Below, piece by piece: positions 52,789 through 62,166 of a stretch of 64,000 nt of DNA. A program made the translations under genes and the position numbers. The number at the start of each line of letters is the position of its first letter. Position 1 is the stretch's first letter. The notes below the pieces were generated by a model, which did not search any database, was not told the origin of the DNA, and worked only from the letters and a program-made list of their open reading frames with translations. The DNA comes from Bradyrhizobium sp. CB1650 (GTDB taxonomy: Bacteria; Pseudomonadota; Alphaproteobacteria; Rhizobiales; Xanthobacteraceae), in contig NZ_CP121695.1 of the NCBI RefSeq assembly GCF_029761915.1, positions 5,733,501 to 5,797,500 on the forward strand. Direction: 5' to 3'.

Positions 52789-53816
52789 CGCTGATCGACC
52801 AGATGAAGACCGAGCCCTGGCGGTTCGACTTCTTCCATACGCTGCGCCAGCTCGAGCGGGCCAATCCGGATCGACCGCGGATCGGTGACAGCGCCGCGCG
52901 CCGCGAGGAGTATGTCGACCTCGGCCAGGTCCCTTATCTGGAATTTCCCGCCTCCAATCTCGCGGCGGTCGACGACCGGGATGGCCGGCTCAGGATACTC
53001 GTCAAATTTCTGGGCCTCCTGGGGCCGCAGGGCGCGCTGCCGCTTGCCACCACCGATGAAAGCCTCGGCTGGTGGCTGATGCGGGACGATGCCTTCCCGC
53101 GCTTTCTCGACCTTCTCAACGGACGCTTTCTGCAGCTTTTCTTTCGCGCTTGGGCCGACGCGCGGCCGATCGCGCAGCATGACCGGCCGGCGGAGGATCG
53201 CTTCGTCGCCTATGTCGGCTCCTTTGCCGGCTTGGGTTCCGAGGTTTTCGCCGATCGAGACACCGTGCCGGACATGGCGAAGCTCAGCTTCGCCGGACTG
53301 GTCGCGCCAAGGGCCAAGTGTGCGTCCCGGCTGACACGGTTCCTGCAGGGGCTCTTCGACGTCAAGGTCGAGATCGACGAATTGGTCGGCACCTGGCTCT
53401 CGTTCGACCCGAGTCACTGCAGCCGGATCGGCGGGACCCATGCCAGGCTCGGTCGGGACGCTCTTCTGGGCTCGCGCGTGTTCAGCGTCGAGGACAAGAT
53501 CAGGGTTCGAGTCTTCGTCAAGAACTTTGCCCAGTACGAGCAGTTCCTGCCGACCGAAACGCGCAACTTGTCGGAGCCACTGGCTGACGCCGTTTTCTTC
53601 TATATCGGCGACGAATTGGAATGGGAGATCGAACTCGCCATTCCCGCGGGCGAGGTCGTCCCTGTCAGGCTCGGACAGAGCGGGCGACTTGGGTGGACTA
53701 CCTGGGTGTCGCCCAACTGGGCCTCTACGGAAGAATATCGCCGCGATGCCCGCTTTCAGCTCGGCGAGCGCCTGAGGGCCCGTCGGGACGCCGCAGCCAA
53801 TGCCGCCGCCATTTGA
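52752..53816 (+). CDS. tssG: TssG, T6SS baseplate protein
   Basis: About 354-residue baseplate protein with TssG blocks: FDFFHTLRQLERANPDRPRIG, LLGPQGALPL, FLDLLNGRFLQLFFRAWADAR (approximate) and the later LDCRFSV-like HARLGRDALLGSRVF. The start is uncertain: GTG at 52752 gives a family-like MAAAHGHAET lead and overlaps tssF by 37 bp; GTG at 52785 would give a 4-bp GTGA overlap; ATG at 52803 is also open. Partner of TssF. Confidence 0.9.
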   Translation: MAAAHGHAETAVTLIDQMKTEPWRFDFFHTLRQLERANPDRPRIGDSAARREEYVDLGQVPYLEFPASNLAAVDDRDGRLRILVKFLGLLGPQGALPLATTDESLGWWLMRDDAFPRFLDLLNGRFLQLFFRAWADARPIAQHDRPAEDRFVAYVGSFAGLGSEVFADRDTVPDMAKLSFAGLVAPRAKCASRLTRFLQGLFDVKVEIDELVGTWLSFDPSHCSRIGGTHARLGRDALLGSRVFSVEDKIRVRVFVKNFAQYEQFLPTETRNLSEPLADAVFFYIGDELEWEIELAIPAGEVVPVRLGQSGRLGWTTWVSPNWASTEEYRRDARFQLGERLRARRDAAANAAAI

Positions 53817-53916
53817 ACCTATCCACCGCGCCGATCGTCCCAACACTATGGGATTCGAGGCAAAACTTCCGCCTGGTGCCGGGCATCCGCGGAGGAGTTG
53901 AGCAGGAGGGGCCGCC

Positions 53917-56556
53917 GTGACCGACATCAGCCTTGAAGCCGTAACGGGCAAACTGAACCGGGTCGGCTACGATGCCTTCATACAGGCCCTGCGCCACGCC
54001 AAGAGCGCCGGTAACCGAAACGTCGAGCTTGCGCACTGGTTGTTTCACATCCTGCAGCAGGAGCGCAACGACCTCAGCCTCTCGGTGGATCATTACAAGC
54101 TCGACCGGGCACGCTTGTTGTCTGACCTTGCCGGCGTCATCAATGGCTTTCGCAAGAACGAAACCGACATGCCGGGCGTCGCCAATTCAGTCATCGATCT
54201 CCTCGATCGAGGCTGGCACTATGCGACGCTCTTCTTCGGCGAAACCCAGATCCGCACCGGCCATCTGTTGGTGGCAGGCCTGAAATCGAACGATATCCGT
54301 CGTACGCTGAACAACCTCTCGCAAGAGTTCGCCAAGGTCAATGTCGACGCACTGGCCGCGGAGCGCCGCGCCGTCTGGGCCGGCTCCGACGAGGAGACCA
54401 TGCGGCCGATGGACGGCACTGGATTGGTCGGCGCCGGCACCGAGGGCGCGGACCAGGCGGGTCCCAAGGGGACGACACCGCTCGACCGTTTCTCCCAGGA
54501 TCTCACCGCCAAGGCCAAATCGGGCCAGATGGATCCGATCCTCGGTCGTGACGAGGAAATCCGCCAACTGATCGACGTCCTGATGCGCCGGCGGCAGAAC
54601 AATCCAATCCTCACCGGCGAGGCCGGCGTCGGCAAGACTGCCGTGGTCGAGGGCTTCGCCCAGCGCATCGCCGCCGGCGACGTTCCGCCACCGCTGCGCA
54701 ACGTAAGGCTCTGCGCACTTGACATCGGCCTGATGCAGGCCGGCGCCTCCATGAAGGGCGAATTCGAGCAGCGCCTGCGCTCGGTCATCGACGAGGTCCA
54801 GAGCTCACCCACTCCCATCATCCTGTTCATCGACGAAGCCCACACATTGATAGGCGCCGGCGGTGCGGCAGGCACCGGGGACGCGGCCAATCTGCTGAAG
54901 CCTCCCCTCGCCCGTGGCACGCTGCGCACGATCGCCGCCACCACATGGGCAGAATATCGACAGTATATCGAGAAGGATCCCGCGCTTACGCGACGCTTCC
55001 AGCCGATCCAGATCGATGAGCCTGATGTCGAGACTTGCTGCATCATGCTGCGCGGACTTCTCGGTCCGATGGAAAAGCACCACGGTGTCCGCATCTCGGA
55101 CGCTGCAATCGTTGCAGCAGTCAACCTATCGCACCGCTACATTCCTTCGCGACAATTGCCGGACAAGGCGGTCAGCCTGCTCGACACCGCCTCGGCACGC
55201 GTCGCCATCAGCCAGAGCGCGACGCCGGCCCTGATCGAGGATGCCCGGGTCTCGATTACCGCTCGTGAGGCTGAAAGATCGGCGCTGGTGAGCGACGGCG
55301 ATCTGGGGATCGAAGACAGCGAACGCATTGTCGCGATCGACGGCGACATCGCGGCACTGAAGGAAAAGCTGACGCGACTCGAGACCGAATGGGCTGCAGA
55401 ACAGGAGCTCGTCAAGGACATCCGCAGCATTCGCGAGATCCTGTCCGAGCCCAAGGAAGGCGAGGATCCGGCTGCCAAACGCGCCGAGCTGCGCGGCAAG
55501 TTCGAGACGCTGGAGAGCATCAATCCGGAAAGGCGGATGGTCTATGCCCATGTGGACCAGCAGTCGGTCGCCTCGGTCGTGTCCGACTGGACGGGCATCC
55601 CGGTCGGGCGGATGATGCGCGACGAGATCGAGACCGTGCTGAAGCTGCCGGAGATCCTCAACCGCCGTGTCGTCGGCCAGTCCCATGGGCTGACGATGAT
55701 CGCCAAGCGAATTGAGACCAGCCGCGCCAAACTGGACAACCCGTCGAAGCCGATCGGAGTGTTCATGCTGGCTGGACCGTCCGGAGTAGGCAAAACCGAA
55801 ACCGCCCTGGCGCTGGCCGAGACCCTCTACGGCGGCGAGCAGAACATGATCACGATCAACATGTCGGAATTCCAGGAGGCGCACACCGTTTCGACCCTGA
55901 AGGGGGCACCTCCCGGCTATGTCGGTTACGGCGAAGGCGGTCGTCTCACCGAGGCGGTCCGGCGTAAGCCCTACAGCGTGATCCTGCTCGACGAGGTGGA
56001 GAAAGCCCATGCCGACGTCCATGAAATTTTCTTCCAGGTGTTCGACAAGGGACTCATGGAAGACGGCAACGGGCGGCGGATCGACTTCAAGAACACCTTG
56101 ATCATTCTGACCACCAACGTCGGTACTGATCTGATCATGGGCCTGTCGCGCGATCCAAAGTATCGCGACGAGCCGGAGGAGCTCGCCAAGATGCTGAGGC
56201 CGGAATTGCTGAAGGTGTTTCCGGCCGCGCTGCTCGGACGCATCGTCTCGATTCCGTACTTCCCGCTATCGGATGAGATGCTCGCCGGGATCGTCCGGTT
56301 GCAACTCGACCGGATCGGACGGCGTCTCCGGGACAATCACAACGCGGCCTTCAGCTACGACGATGCGGTCGTGAAACACATCGTGTCGCGTTGCAACGAT
56401 CCGGATTCCGGGGGACGCATGATTGACAACATCATCACCAACACCTTGCTTCCGGAATTGTCGCGCGAATTCCTCAGCAGATCGCTTGCGAAGGAGGAAA
56501 TCAAGCAAGCGCGGGTTTCGATCGAGAACGACAGATTCGCATATACGTGGGACTGA
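53917..56556 (+). CDS. tssH: TssH/ClpV, T6SS sheath-disassembly ATPase
   Basis: 879-residue AAA+ unfoldase of the ClpB/ClpV type, which recycles contracted sheath. Clp N-domain first, then AAA+ module 1 with Walker A GEAGVGKT near residue 232, a ClpB-like coiled-coil insert (about 430-540), and AAA+ module 2 with GPSGVGKTE near residue 621 and NMSEFQEAHTVS downstream. C-terminal small domain ends NDRFAYTWD. About 100 bp follow tssG; the methyltransferase gene begins 5 bp after its stop. Confidence 0.97.
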   Translation: MTDISLEAVTGKLNRVGYDAFIQALRHAKSAGNRNVELAHWLFHILQQERNDLSLSVDHYKLDRARLLSDLAGVINGFRKNETDMPGVANSVIDLLDRGWHYATLFFGETQIRTGHLLVAGLKSNDIRRTLNNLSQEFAKVNVDALAAERRAVWAGSDEETMRPMDGTGLVGAGTEGADQAGPKGTTPLDRFSQDLTAKAKSGQMDPILGRDEEIRQLIDVLMRRRQNNPILTGEAGVGKTAVVEGFAQRIAAGDVPPPLRNVRLCALDIGLMQAGASMKGEFEQRLRSVIDEVQSSPTPIILFIDEAHTLIGAGGAAGTGDAANLLKPPLARGTLRTIAATTWAEYRQYIEKDPALTRRFQPIQIDEPDVETCCIMLRGLLGPMEKHHGVRISDAAIVAAVNLSHRYIPSRQLPDKAVSLLDTASARVAISQSATPALIEDARVSITAREAERSALVSDGDLGIEDSERIVAIDGDIAALKEKLTRLETEWAAEQELVKDIRSIREILSEPKEGEDPAAKRAELRGKFETLESINPERRMVYAHVDQQSVASVVSDWTGIPVGRMMRDEIETVLKLPEILNRRVVGQSHGLTMIAKRIETSRAKLDNPSKPIGVFMLAGPSGVGKTETALALAETLYGGEQNMITINMSEFQEAHTVSTLKGAPPGYVGYGEGGRLTEAVRRKPYSVILLDEVEKAHADVHEIFFQVFDKGLMEDGNGRRIDFKNTLIILTTNVGTDLIMGLSRDPKYRDEPEELAKMLRPELLKVFPAALLGRIVSIPYFPLSDEMLAGIVRLQLDRIGRRLRDNHNAAFSYDDAVVKHIVSRCNDPDSGGRMIDNIITNTLLPELSREFLSRSLAKEEIKQARVSIENDRFAYTWD

Positions 56557-56561
56557 GGACG

Positions 56562-58148
56562 ATGAACATTCAAACCGAGCATCGCCAGCCGACCACCGGC
56601 CCCACGCCATACGACGAAGTCTACTACCCCGGCCACGTCTACGGGCACACCCACCCAAATCATCTCGCAACCATTGCTGCCGTTTACGGCATGCAACCGG
56701 CTCCGGTCGAGCGCTGCCGGGTGCTGGAGCTCGGCTGCGGCGTCGGCGGCAATCTATTGCCGATGGCCTTTCAATATCCGGACAGCGAATTCGTAGGCGT
56801 CGACCTGAGCGGGGCAACGATCGAGCGCGGCCAGCGAAATATCGCCTCATTAGGCCTGAGCAACATCAAGCTCCTGCATTGCGATATCATGGATGTCGAC
56901 ACAAGCTTCGGTCAGTTCGACTACATCATCGCCCACGGCGTGTATTCATGGGTACCGCCGGCGGTCCGCGAGAAGATGATGACGATCTTCAAGCAGAACC
57001 TGGCGCCGCACGGGGTCTGCTACGTCAGCTACAACGCGCACCCGTTCTCGCATCTTCGCGACATGGTCCGCGACATGATGCGGTATCACACCCGCCACCT
57101 CACCGGCATGAAGGAGAAGGTTGGACAGGCCCGCGCGATCCTGAAGTTCCTGAGTGAAGGCTCGAAGGCACACTCGGTCCACGGTGCGGTCATGCGCGAC
57201 CAGTGCAACCGCGTTCTCAAGGCCCCCGACGAGCTGTTGTTTCACGACGATCTCGACGAGGGCGCCGAGGCCTTCTTGCTGCATGAGGTCGTCGAGGACG
57301 CGGGCCGCCATGGCCTGCAATATCTGAGCGACGCTGACTTCTCACGACGCTATCTCGCCGGCTATTCCGAGGAGGTTCGCGCGACGCTGCAACGCTTCCC
57401 GGAGAGCGAGTTCATGGCGCGCGACCAGTATCAAGACTTTATCGACGGTAACGGCTTCCGGCGTACCCTGCTCTGCCACGACGGCATGACACTCTCCCGC
57501 CAGATCGACCTCGATTTCGTCACCCGGTTCCACCTGCTCAGCACCACCAGCCCGGTTCACCCCGACGCCTGCGTGACCGACGATTCCGCGATGGAATTCG
57601 AGAGCCAGGACGGCAGCAGGGTCACGGTGACCAATCCGCTCCTGAAGGCTGCGCACCTATGTCTCGGCCGGGCCTGGCCACGCGCATTATCATTTAGCGA
57701 GCTGCTCGATGGCGCCCGTGGGCTGCTGGGCGGTCGGCGGGCAGACGACGACCAAAAAGTGCTGACGGAGGCGATATTCATCCTGGCTTGCAGCGGCGAG
57801 GTCTCTTTCCTGGCATCGCGGCCGTTTCTGCTGAAAGAAGCTACCGACCGACCACAGGCGAGCCTGCTCGCGCGAAGACAGGCGCAAACTGGTCCGCTGG
57901 TCACCAACCTCCTGCATCAGACGGTGCAGCTCGAGGACGATCGGACCCGGCATTTCCTGCAACTGCTCGACGGTAGCCGGACCATCGACCAGATCATTGC
58001 CGAGATGACTGAAAGATTTGGCCCGACCACCCGCATAGTCCAAACCGATAGCGCCGGGCAGCCTGCCGAGCCGTTGCTGTTGTCAACTCGACAGAGCGTT
58101 GAACGTTCGCTTGCGATGGTCGGCAAGCTAGGCTTGTTGGTCGCCTGA
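56562..58148 (+). CDS. SAM-dependent methyltransferase with regulatory domain, T6SS-linked
   Basis: 528-residue protein. A class I Rossmann methyltransferase domain (about 20-200): motif I VLELGCGVGGNLL (54-66), acidic motif II VGVDLSG, motif IV IIAHGVYSWVPP. It is followed by a methyltransferase regulatory domain (MethyTransf_Reg, about 220-320) and a helical C-terminal region of about 200 residues. GAGGACG precedes the ATG. Target unknown: modification of a T6SS component or of a secreted cargo would both fit its place at the end of the operon, directly after tssH. Confidence 0.85.
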   Translation: MNIQTEHRQPTTGPTPYDEVYYPGHVYGHTHPNHLATIAAVYGMQPAPVERCRVLELGCGVGGNLLPMAFQYPDSEFVGVDLSGATIERGQRNIASLGLSNIKLLHCDIMDVDTSFGQFDYIIAHGVYSWVPPAVREKMMTIFKQNLAPHGVCYVSYNAHPFSHLRDMVRDMMRYHTRHLTGMKEKVGQARAILKFLSEGSKAHSVHGAVMRDQCNRVLKAPDELLFHDDLDEGAEAFLLHEVVEDAGRHGLQYLSDADFSRRYLAGYSEEVRATLQRFPESEFMARDQYQDFIDGNGFRRTLLCHDGMTLSRQIDLDFVTRFHLLSTTSPVHPDACVTDDSAMEFESQDGSRVTVTNPLLKAAHLCLGRAWPRALSFSELLDGARGLLGGRRADDDQKVLTEAIFILACSGEVSFLASRPFLLKEATDRPQASLLARRQAQTGPLVTNLLHQTVQLEDDRTRHFLQLLDGSRTIDQIIAEMTERFGPTTRIVQTDSAGQPAEPLLLSTRQSVERSLAMVGKLGLLVA

Positions 58149-58298
58149 CGCGCTCAACTCCGGCAGGACGGAGATTCGACCTGCACCGAAAAGGACTTAA
58201 GCGCAACCGGCGGCATCGTTCGGCGAGCCCACGTCGAACCCGGATGCGCCCCGGCCAGACCAATTGGAGACTAGGCCTGACTCGGAGGCGGCCCCGCG

Positions 58299-59174
58299 AT
58301 GACTACAAACCCGACGACGACCGACACTTACCGGAAGATCGCGGCACGACTGACCATGTTTCGGCCGCAGATCGATCTGGCGAACTACTTCGCGGGGCCC
58401 AACCCCGATGTGCGCCTTTATGACGAAAAGCCCTACATCCGACACCAACTCGAGAAGTACGGTGTCGCCGCCGCGACGAACACGCTCGACGGCGTCACCT
58501 TCCTGCCGAAGGACTGGGAAGACCTGGTCAAGAAGCTGCGCATCGCCAAGACGACGGACGGATTCGACGCCTTCGCCGAAGGGCAAAGCCCGGATAAGCC
58601 TCCGCACGGGGCCCTCGATCTGTCGATGGCCGCGACGATCGGCAAGGGCTTTCGGGAGATCTGGCGCCCAAAGCTATCCGACAAGCCACTCTCAACGCGG
58701 GACCTCCCAGGCCGGCACGGCTTCGGGCTTGGACGCGACCGTGGGCAGTGGAGCGATGCCTACAGTTCGCAATTCGGCAAGGACCCGCAGCCGCAAGACA
58801 TCACCTCGCTGCATTTCGCAGTAGCACCGGATCGGGTGAACGTTCACATCGACGAGACGGGCTTCGTGTTCGAGGGCGTGGACGGTGCGCTCACTGTCGG
58901 TCCGAATTCCGTGCACCACGCCGGCAATGAACTGTTCTGGAAGAGCAACCCGCGTCTGCCCCGTTGGGCGGCCGAACATATCGACCTGATCCTGCCGAAC
59001 AGTGCGAATGACTTTTCGCGCGTGGGAATTTCGGTCGACATGTACCAGCGCAAGGACTTGCGCGTCACGGTCACCGGCTCCTGCGGGATTTTCGGCGGGT
59101 TCGAGTGCTCGGGAACGGTGAGTATCAGCGGGACGCACGACCTGCTCGGTTCGAAGCCGAAGGGCGCGCGCTGA
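58299..59174 (+). CDS. Orphan protein downstream of the T6SS methyltransferase, unknown
   Basis: 291-residue protein, no recognised family. Features: hydrophilic N-terminus (MTTNPTTTDTYRKIAARLTM), VHIDETGFVFEGVDGALTVG in the middle, and a strand-rich end with two cysteines (SCGIFGGFECSGTVSISG). No signal peptide or membrane span. GGAGG is about 10 bp before the ATG. It is 150 bp after the methyltransferase and on the same strand, so it may be the last gene of the T6SS operon. Secreted cargo, immunity or accessory role are all open. Confidence 0.78.
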   Translation: MTTNPTTTDTYRKIAARLTMFRPQIDLANYFAGPNPDVRLYDEKPYIRHQLEKYGVAAATNTLDGVTFLPKDWEDLVKKLRIAKTTDGFDAFAEGQSPDKPPHGALDLSMAATIGKGFREIWRPKLSDKPLSTRDLPGRHGFGLGRDRGQWSDAYSSQFGKDPQPQDITSLHFAVAPDRVNVHIDETGFVFEGVDGALTVGPNSVHHAGNELFWKSNPRLPRWAAEHIDLILPNSANDFSRVGISVDMYQRKDLRVTVTGSCGIFGGFECSGTVSISGTHDLLGSKPKGAR

Positions 59175-59264
59175 AGTAGATCGGCATTCTCATACCTTCA
59201 GACCGCGGCACGCGAAGGGCTCGGAGCGATGAGCGCCGCCCCCTCGCCTTTCGCGGCGCGTCAT

Positions 59265-61091
59265 CTATTCGACCGTCACCGACTTCGCGAGATTGCGCGG
59301 CTGGTCGACGTCAGTCCCCCGGACGACTGCGGTGTGATAGGCCAAGAGCTGCAGCGGGACGGCAAAGACGAGTGGCGTCACGACCTGCGGCATGTCCGGC
59401 AACTCGAGCACCGACCAGGCGTCTGGTGGCGCCAGCGACGCGCCTCTCTGATCGGTCAGCAGGACGATGCGGCCCCCTCGGGCGATCACCTCCTGCATAT
59501 TCGACATGGTCTTCTCGAACGTCGTATCGCCCGGCGCGATCACGATCACGGGAAGATCCTTGTCGATCAGCGCGATCGGCCCGTGCTTGAGTTCGCCGGC
59601 CGCATAGCCCTCTGCGTGGATATAAGTTATTTCCTTGAGCTTCAGCGCACCTTCCATCGCGAGGGGATAATTTGTGCCGCGGCCGATGAACAAGGCGTCG
59701 CGGGAAGCGGAGATCTTGCGCGCGAGCTGGCTGATTTTCGGCTCCAACTCGAGCGCGCTCGTCACATAGTGCGGAATATCGGCGAGTGCCCGGACCAGCG
59801 ACTTCTCGTCTTCGGCCGAGAGCACGCCTCGGTCGCGGCCGGCCGCAATTGCCATGCAGGCCAGCGTCGCGAGCTGGCAGGTGAACGCCTTGGTGGAAGC
59901 AACCCCGATTTCCGGGCCAGCCAGCGTCGGCAATACGATTTGGCTGGCGCGGGCCATGGTCGAGGTTTGCACGTTGACAACTGAAAGTACGCGCTGACCA
60001 TGGGTCTTGGCGAATTCCAGCGAGGCGAGCGTGTCGGCCGTCTCGCCCGACTGCGATACGAAGATCGCCAGATTTCCCGCGCCGAACGGCACGTCCCGAT
60101 AGCGGAATTCTGACGCAATATCGATTTCCACCGGTAGCTTGGCGTAACGCTCAAACCAGTACCTCGCGATCAGCCCGGCGTAGAAGGCCGTGCCGCAAGC
60201 CGTGATCGACACGCGATTGATGTCGCGGAAATCGAGATCGGGGTGCTTCGGCAGCCTGATCGTGCCGCTGGAGGAATCAATGTATTGCGCGAGCGTCTGG
60301 TCGAGCACCTTCGGCTGCTCGTGAATTTCCTTGGCCATGAAGTGGCGGTGCTCGCCCTTGTGAACGACCACGGCTGAACCGACGATCCTGGCCGGCGTGC
60401 GCTGCAGGTGCTTGCCTTTCACGTTGAGAAATTCGATTCCTTCTCGCGTAATCACAGCAAGATCGCCGTCCTCCAGGTAGCTGATCATGTCGGTCAGAGG
60501 CGCGAGCGCGATCGCGTCGGAGCCGAGGAACATTTCGCCATGTCCGTAGCCAACGGCAAGCGGTGAGCCCTTTCGGGCGCCAACCAGGAGGTTGTCGTGC
60601 CCCTCGAACAGGAACGCGAGCGCGAACGCTCCGTTCAGTCGCGGCAACGCCTTGCGTACCGCCCCGACCGGATCGGATCCGTTCTTCAATTCGCGACTAA
60701 CGAGATGCACAACCACCTCGGAATCAGTCTCTGTGGCGAAATGCGCGCCGGCCCCCTTCAGTTCGTTGCGCAACTCGCGATGGTTCTCGATGATCCCGTT
60801 GTGAACCACCGCGACACCGTCGGCGGCGTGGGGATGCGCGTTGTTCTCATTGGGACGGCCGTGTGTCGCCCAGCGGGTGTGACCGATGCCGATCCGCCCG
60901 ACGAGCGGCTCGGATGCAAGCCGACTCTCGAGATTGACGAGCTTGCCAACCGCGCGACGCCGCGTCAGCAGGCCGCCTTCGAGGGTCGCAATACCGGCAG
61001 AATCATATCCGCGGTATTCGAGCCGCTTCAGCGCATCGAGAATAGGTGCAGTAGCCGGGCCTTGCCCGACGAAGCCGACGATTCCACACAT
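59265..61091 (-). CDS. glmS: Glutamine-fructose-6-phosphate aminotransferase
   Basis: 608-residue enzyme making glucosamine-6-phosphate for peptidoglycan, LPS or exopolysaccharide. The N-terminal glutaminase has Cys2 as nucleophile (MCGIVGFVGQ), then HTRWATHG and NGIIENH; two SIS sugar-isomerase domains follow (VSQSGETADTLASLE; SRDALFIGRGTNYP), ending with the conserved NLAKSVTVE. Length normal. GGAG precedes the ATG. It lies 17 bp downstream of the Crp/Fnr-type gene, on the same strand. Not next to glmU, so this could be a second, pathway-specific copy; the genome must be checked. Confidence 0.97.
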   Translation of the reverse strand: MCGIVGFVGQGPATAPILDALKRLEYRGYDSAGIATLEGGLLTRRRAVGKLVNLESRLASEPLVGRIGIGHTRWATHGRPNENNAHPHAADGVAVVHNGIIENHRELRNELKGAGAHFATETDSEVVVHLVSRELKNGSDPVGAVRKALPRLNGAFALAFLFEGHDNLLVGARKGSPLAVGYGHGEMFLGSDAIALAPLTDMISYLEDGDLAVITREGIEFLNVKGKHLQRTPARIVGSAVVVHKGEHRHFMAKEIHEQPKVLDQTLAQYIDSSSGTIRLPKHPDLDFRDINRVSITACGTAFYAGLIARYWFERYAKLPVEIDIASEFRYRDVPFGAGNLAIFVSQSGETADTLASLEFAKTHGQRVLSVVNVQTSTMARASQIVLPTLAGPEIGVASTKAFTCQLATLACMAIAAGRDRGVLSAEDEKSLVRALADIPHYVTSALELEPKISQLARKISASRDALFIGRGTNYPLAMEGALKLKEITYIHAEGYAAGELKHGPIALIDKDLPVIVIAPGDTTFEKTMSNMQEVIARGGRIVLLTDQRGASLAPPDAWSVLELPDMPQVVTPLVFAVPLQLLAYHTAVVRGTDVDQPRNLAKSVTVE

Positions 61092-61108
61092 GATCTATCT
61101 CCGACGAT

Positions 61109-62020
61109 CTATAGCCCGCCGCGCGACGAGTATGGGTACCTCGCGGGCGACCGCGCCAATCCGGCGACTGTCAGCACCAGGGGAGCGACGCTGTGATCTT
61201 CGTCTACAGGCGCCGGTGCGCTTGCTTCCGCGTGGCGCTCAAAGCCGAGTTCCTCCCGGCCTGCGCGCTTCTCGAACATCGCCGACAACAGGGATGCCAG
61301 GGGGGACTTCTTCTTCAGCACATCGATGTCGACGACGCGGATCGCATGCCTGCTCTCCCGCTCGATCAGGCCACTGTCACAGAATCTCATCATCGTGCGG
61401 CTCAGCGTGTCGCAATTGATGACGAGATAGTTGGCAATGTCGGTACGCGACATCGGAAGCTCGACCGACACGCTGCGCGATTCCTTGCGATTATTTCTCA
61501 GCGCCAGAGCCAAGATGAACGAGGCCACGCGCTGCTCCGTCTCGAGACGACCGATCAGCAGTTGATGAATGTTTGCGCGTGCCATTTGATTGTGACACTG
61601 CATGACCAGGAACGCCCAGTAATCATGCGACGGCACGACCCGATTGACGGGAGGCGGATCCAGGGACACCAGCGACGCGCTGGTGATCGCTCGCAGCGAA
61701 ACGCCGGGGGCGGGAAGAACCGTCGCGGCCGACAGCACGTCGCCTGCAACGAGAAAGTCCAGCACCTGCAGCTTTCCCTTTGCCGGCATTGCGTCGATTG
61801 CCAGCATGCCTTCCCGCAGCACCACCACCTTCCCCGGCGGTGGAAGCGGAACGCGCTGCTGCGAGCGGAGGTGCAGGCAGTCCCCATCCGCACAGACGTC
61901 TTCGATAAATCGTGCAACCTCGGATTCGTTGAGCGGCCGGTTGGCGGTGGATGAACACTGCTGGGTTGGAGAGAGATGCGTTTGAGAAATAGCTATAAAT
62001 GGCTTGCGCCGGGGGATCAT
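61109..62020 (-). CDS. Crp/Fnr family transcriptional regulator
   Basis: 303-residue regulator: a cNMP-binding-like beta-roll (about 45-135; VVVLREGMLAIDAMP, FLVAGDVLSAATVLP), dimer helix about 137-170, and a C-terminal winged helix with MSRTDIANYLVINCDTLSRTMMRF split by a turn. The recognition helix has Asp204-x-x-Ser207-Arg208 where FNR/FixK-type proteins usually carry Glu-x-x-Ser-Arg. No N-terminal Fnr cysteine cluster of usual spacing. It is followed by about 45 residues of low-complexity tail. GAGGG precedes the ATG; a perfect palindrome lies 27 bp upstream. Confidence 0.9.
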   Translation of the reverse strand: MIPRRKPFIAISQTHLSPTQQCSSTANRPLNESEVARFIEDVCADGDCLHLRSQQRVPLPPPGKVVVLREGMLAIDAMPAKGKLQVLDFLVAGDVLSAATVLPAPGVSLRAITSASLVSLDPPPVNRVVPSHDYWAFLVMQCHNQMARANIHQLLIGRLETEQRVASFILALALRNNRKESRSVSVELPMSRTDIANYLVINCDTLSRTMMRFCDSGLIERESRHAIRVVDIDVLKKKSPLASLLSAMFEKRAGREELGFERHAEASAPAPVDEDHSVAPLVLTVAGLARSPARYPYSSRGGL

Positions 62021-62046
62021 TGCGGAACCCTCTTGGGGAGCCTTGG

Positions 62047-62065
62047 CGCTGACGTCGCGTCAGCG
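62047..62065. promoter_or_regulatory. Perfect inverted repeat CGCTGACG-TCG-CGTCAGCG upstream of the Crp/Fnr-type gene
   Basis: Two 8-bp arms with a 3-bp centre, 27 bp upstream of the ATG, in its expected 5' leader or promoter. It could be an autoregulatory operator with TGACG half sites, unlike the TTGAT half sites of FNR/FixK or TGTGA of Crp. A leader hairpin is the alternative. Confidence 0.5.
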
Positions 62066-62147
62066 ACGAGTGCTCGAAAAATAAATGAATGGATAAACAG
62101 AATAGTAGAGCGGCGAGTGTAGCACGCGCAGCCGTCAATTGAATGGT

Positions 62148-62166
62148 CATGAGGGGGTACCTCATG
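62148..62166. promoter_or_regulatory. Inverted repeat CATGAGG-GGGTA-CCTCATG
   Basis: Two 7-bp perfect arms with a 5-bp centre, about 130 bp upstream of the Crp/Fnr-type gene and 380 bp past the exoF stop. Operator-like in size, but it could also be a small hairpin. Function unknown. Confidence 0.35.
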
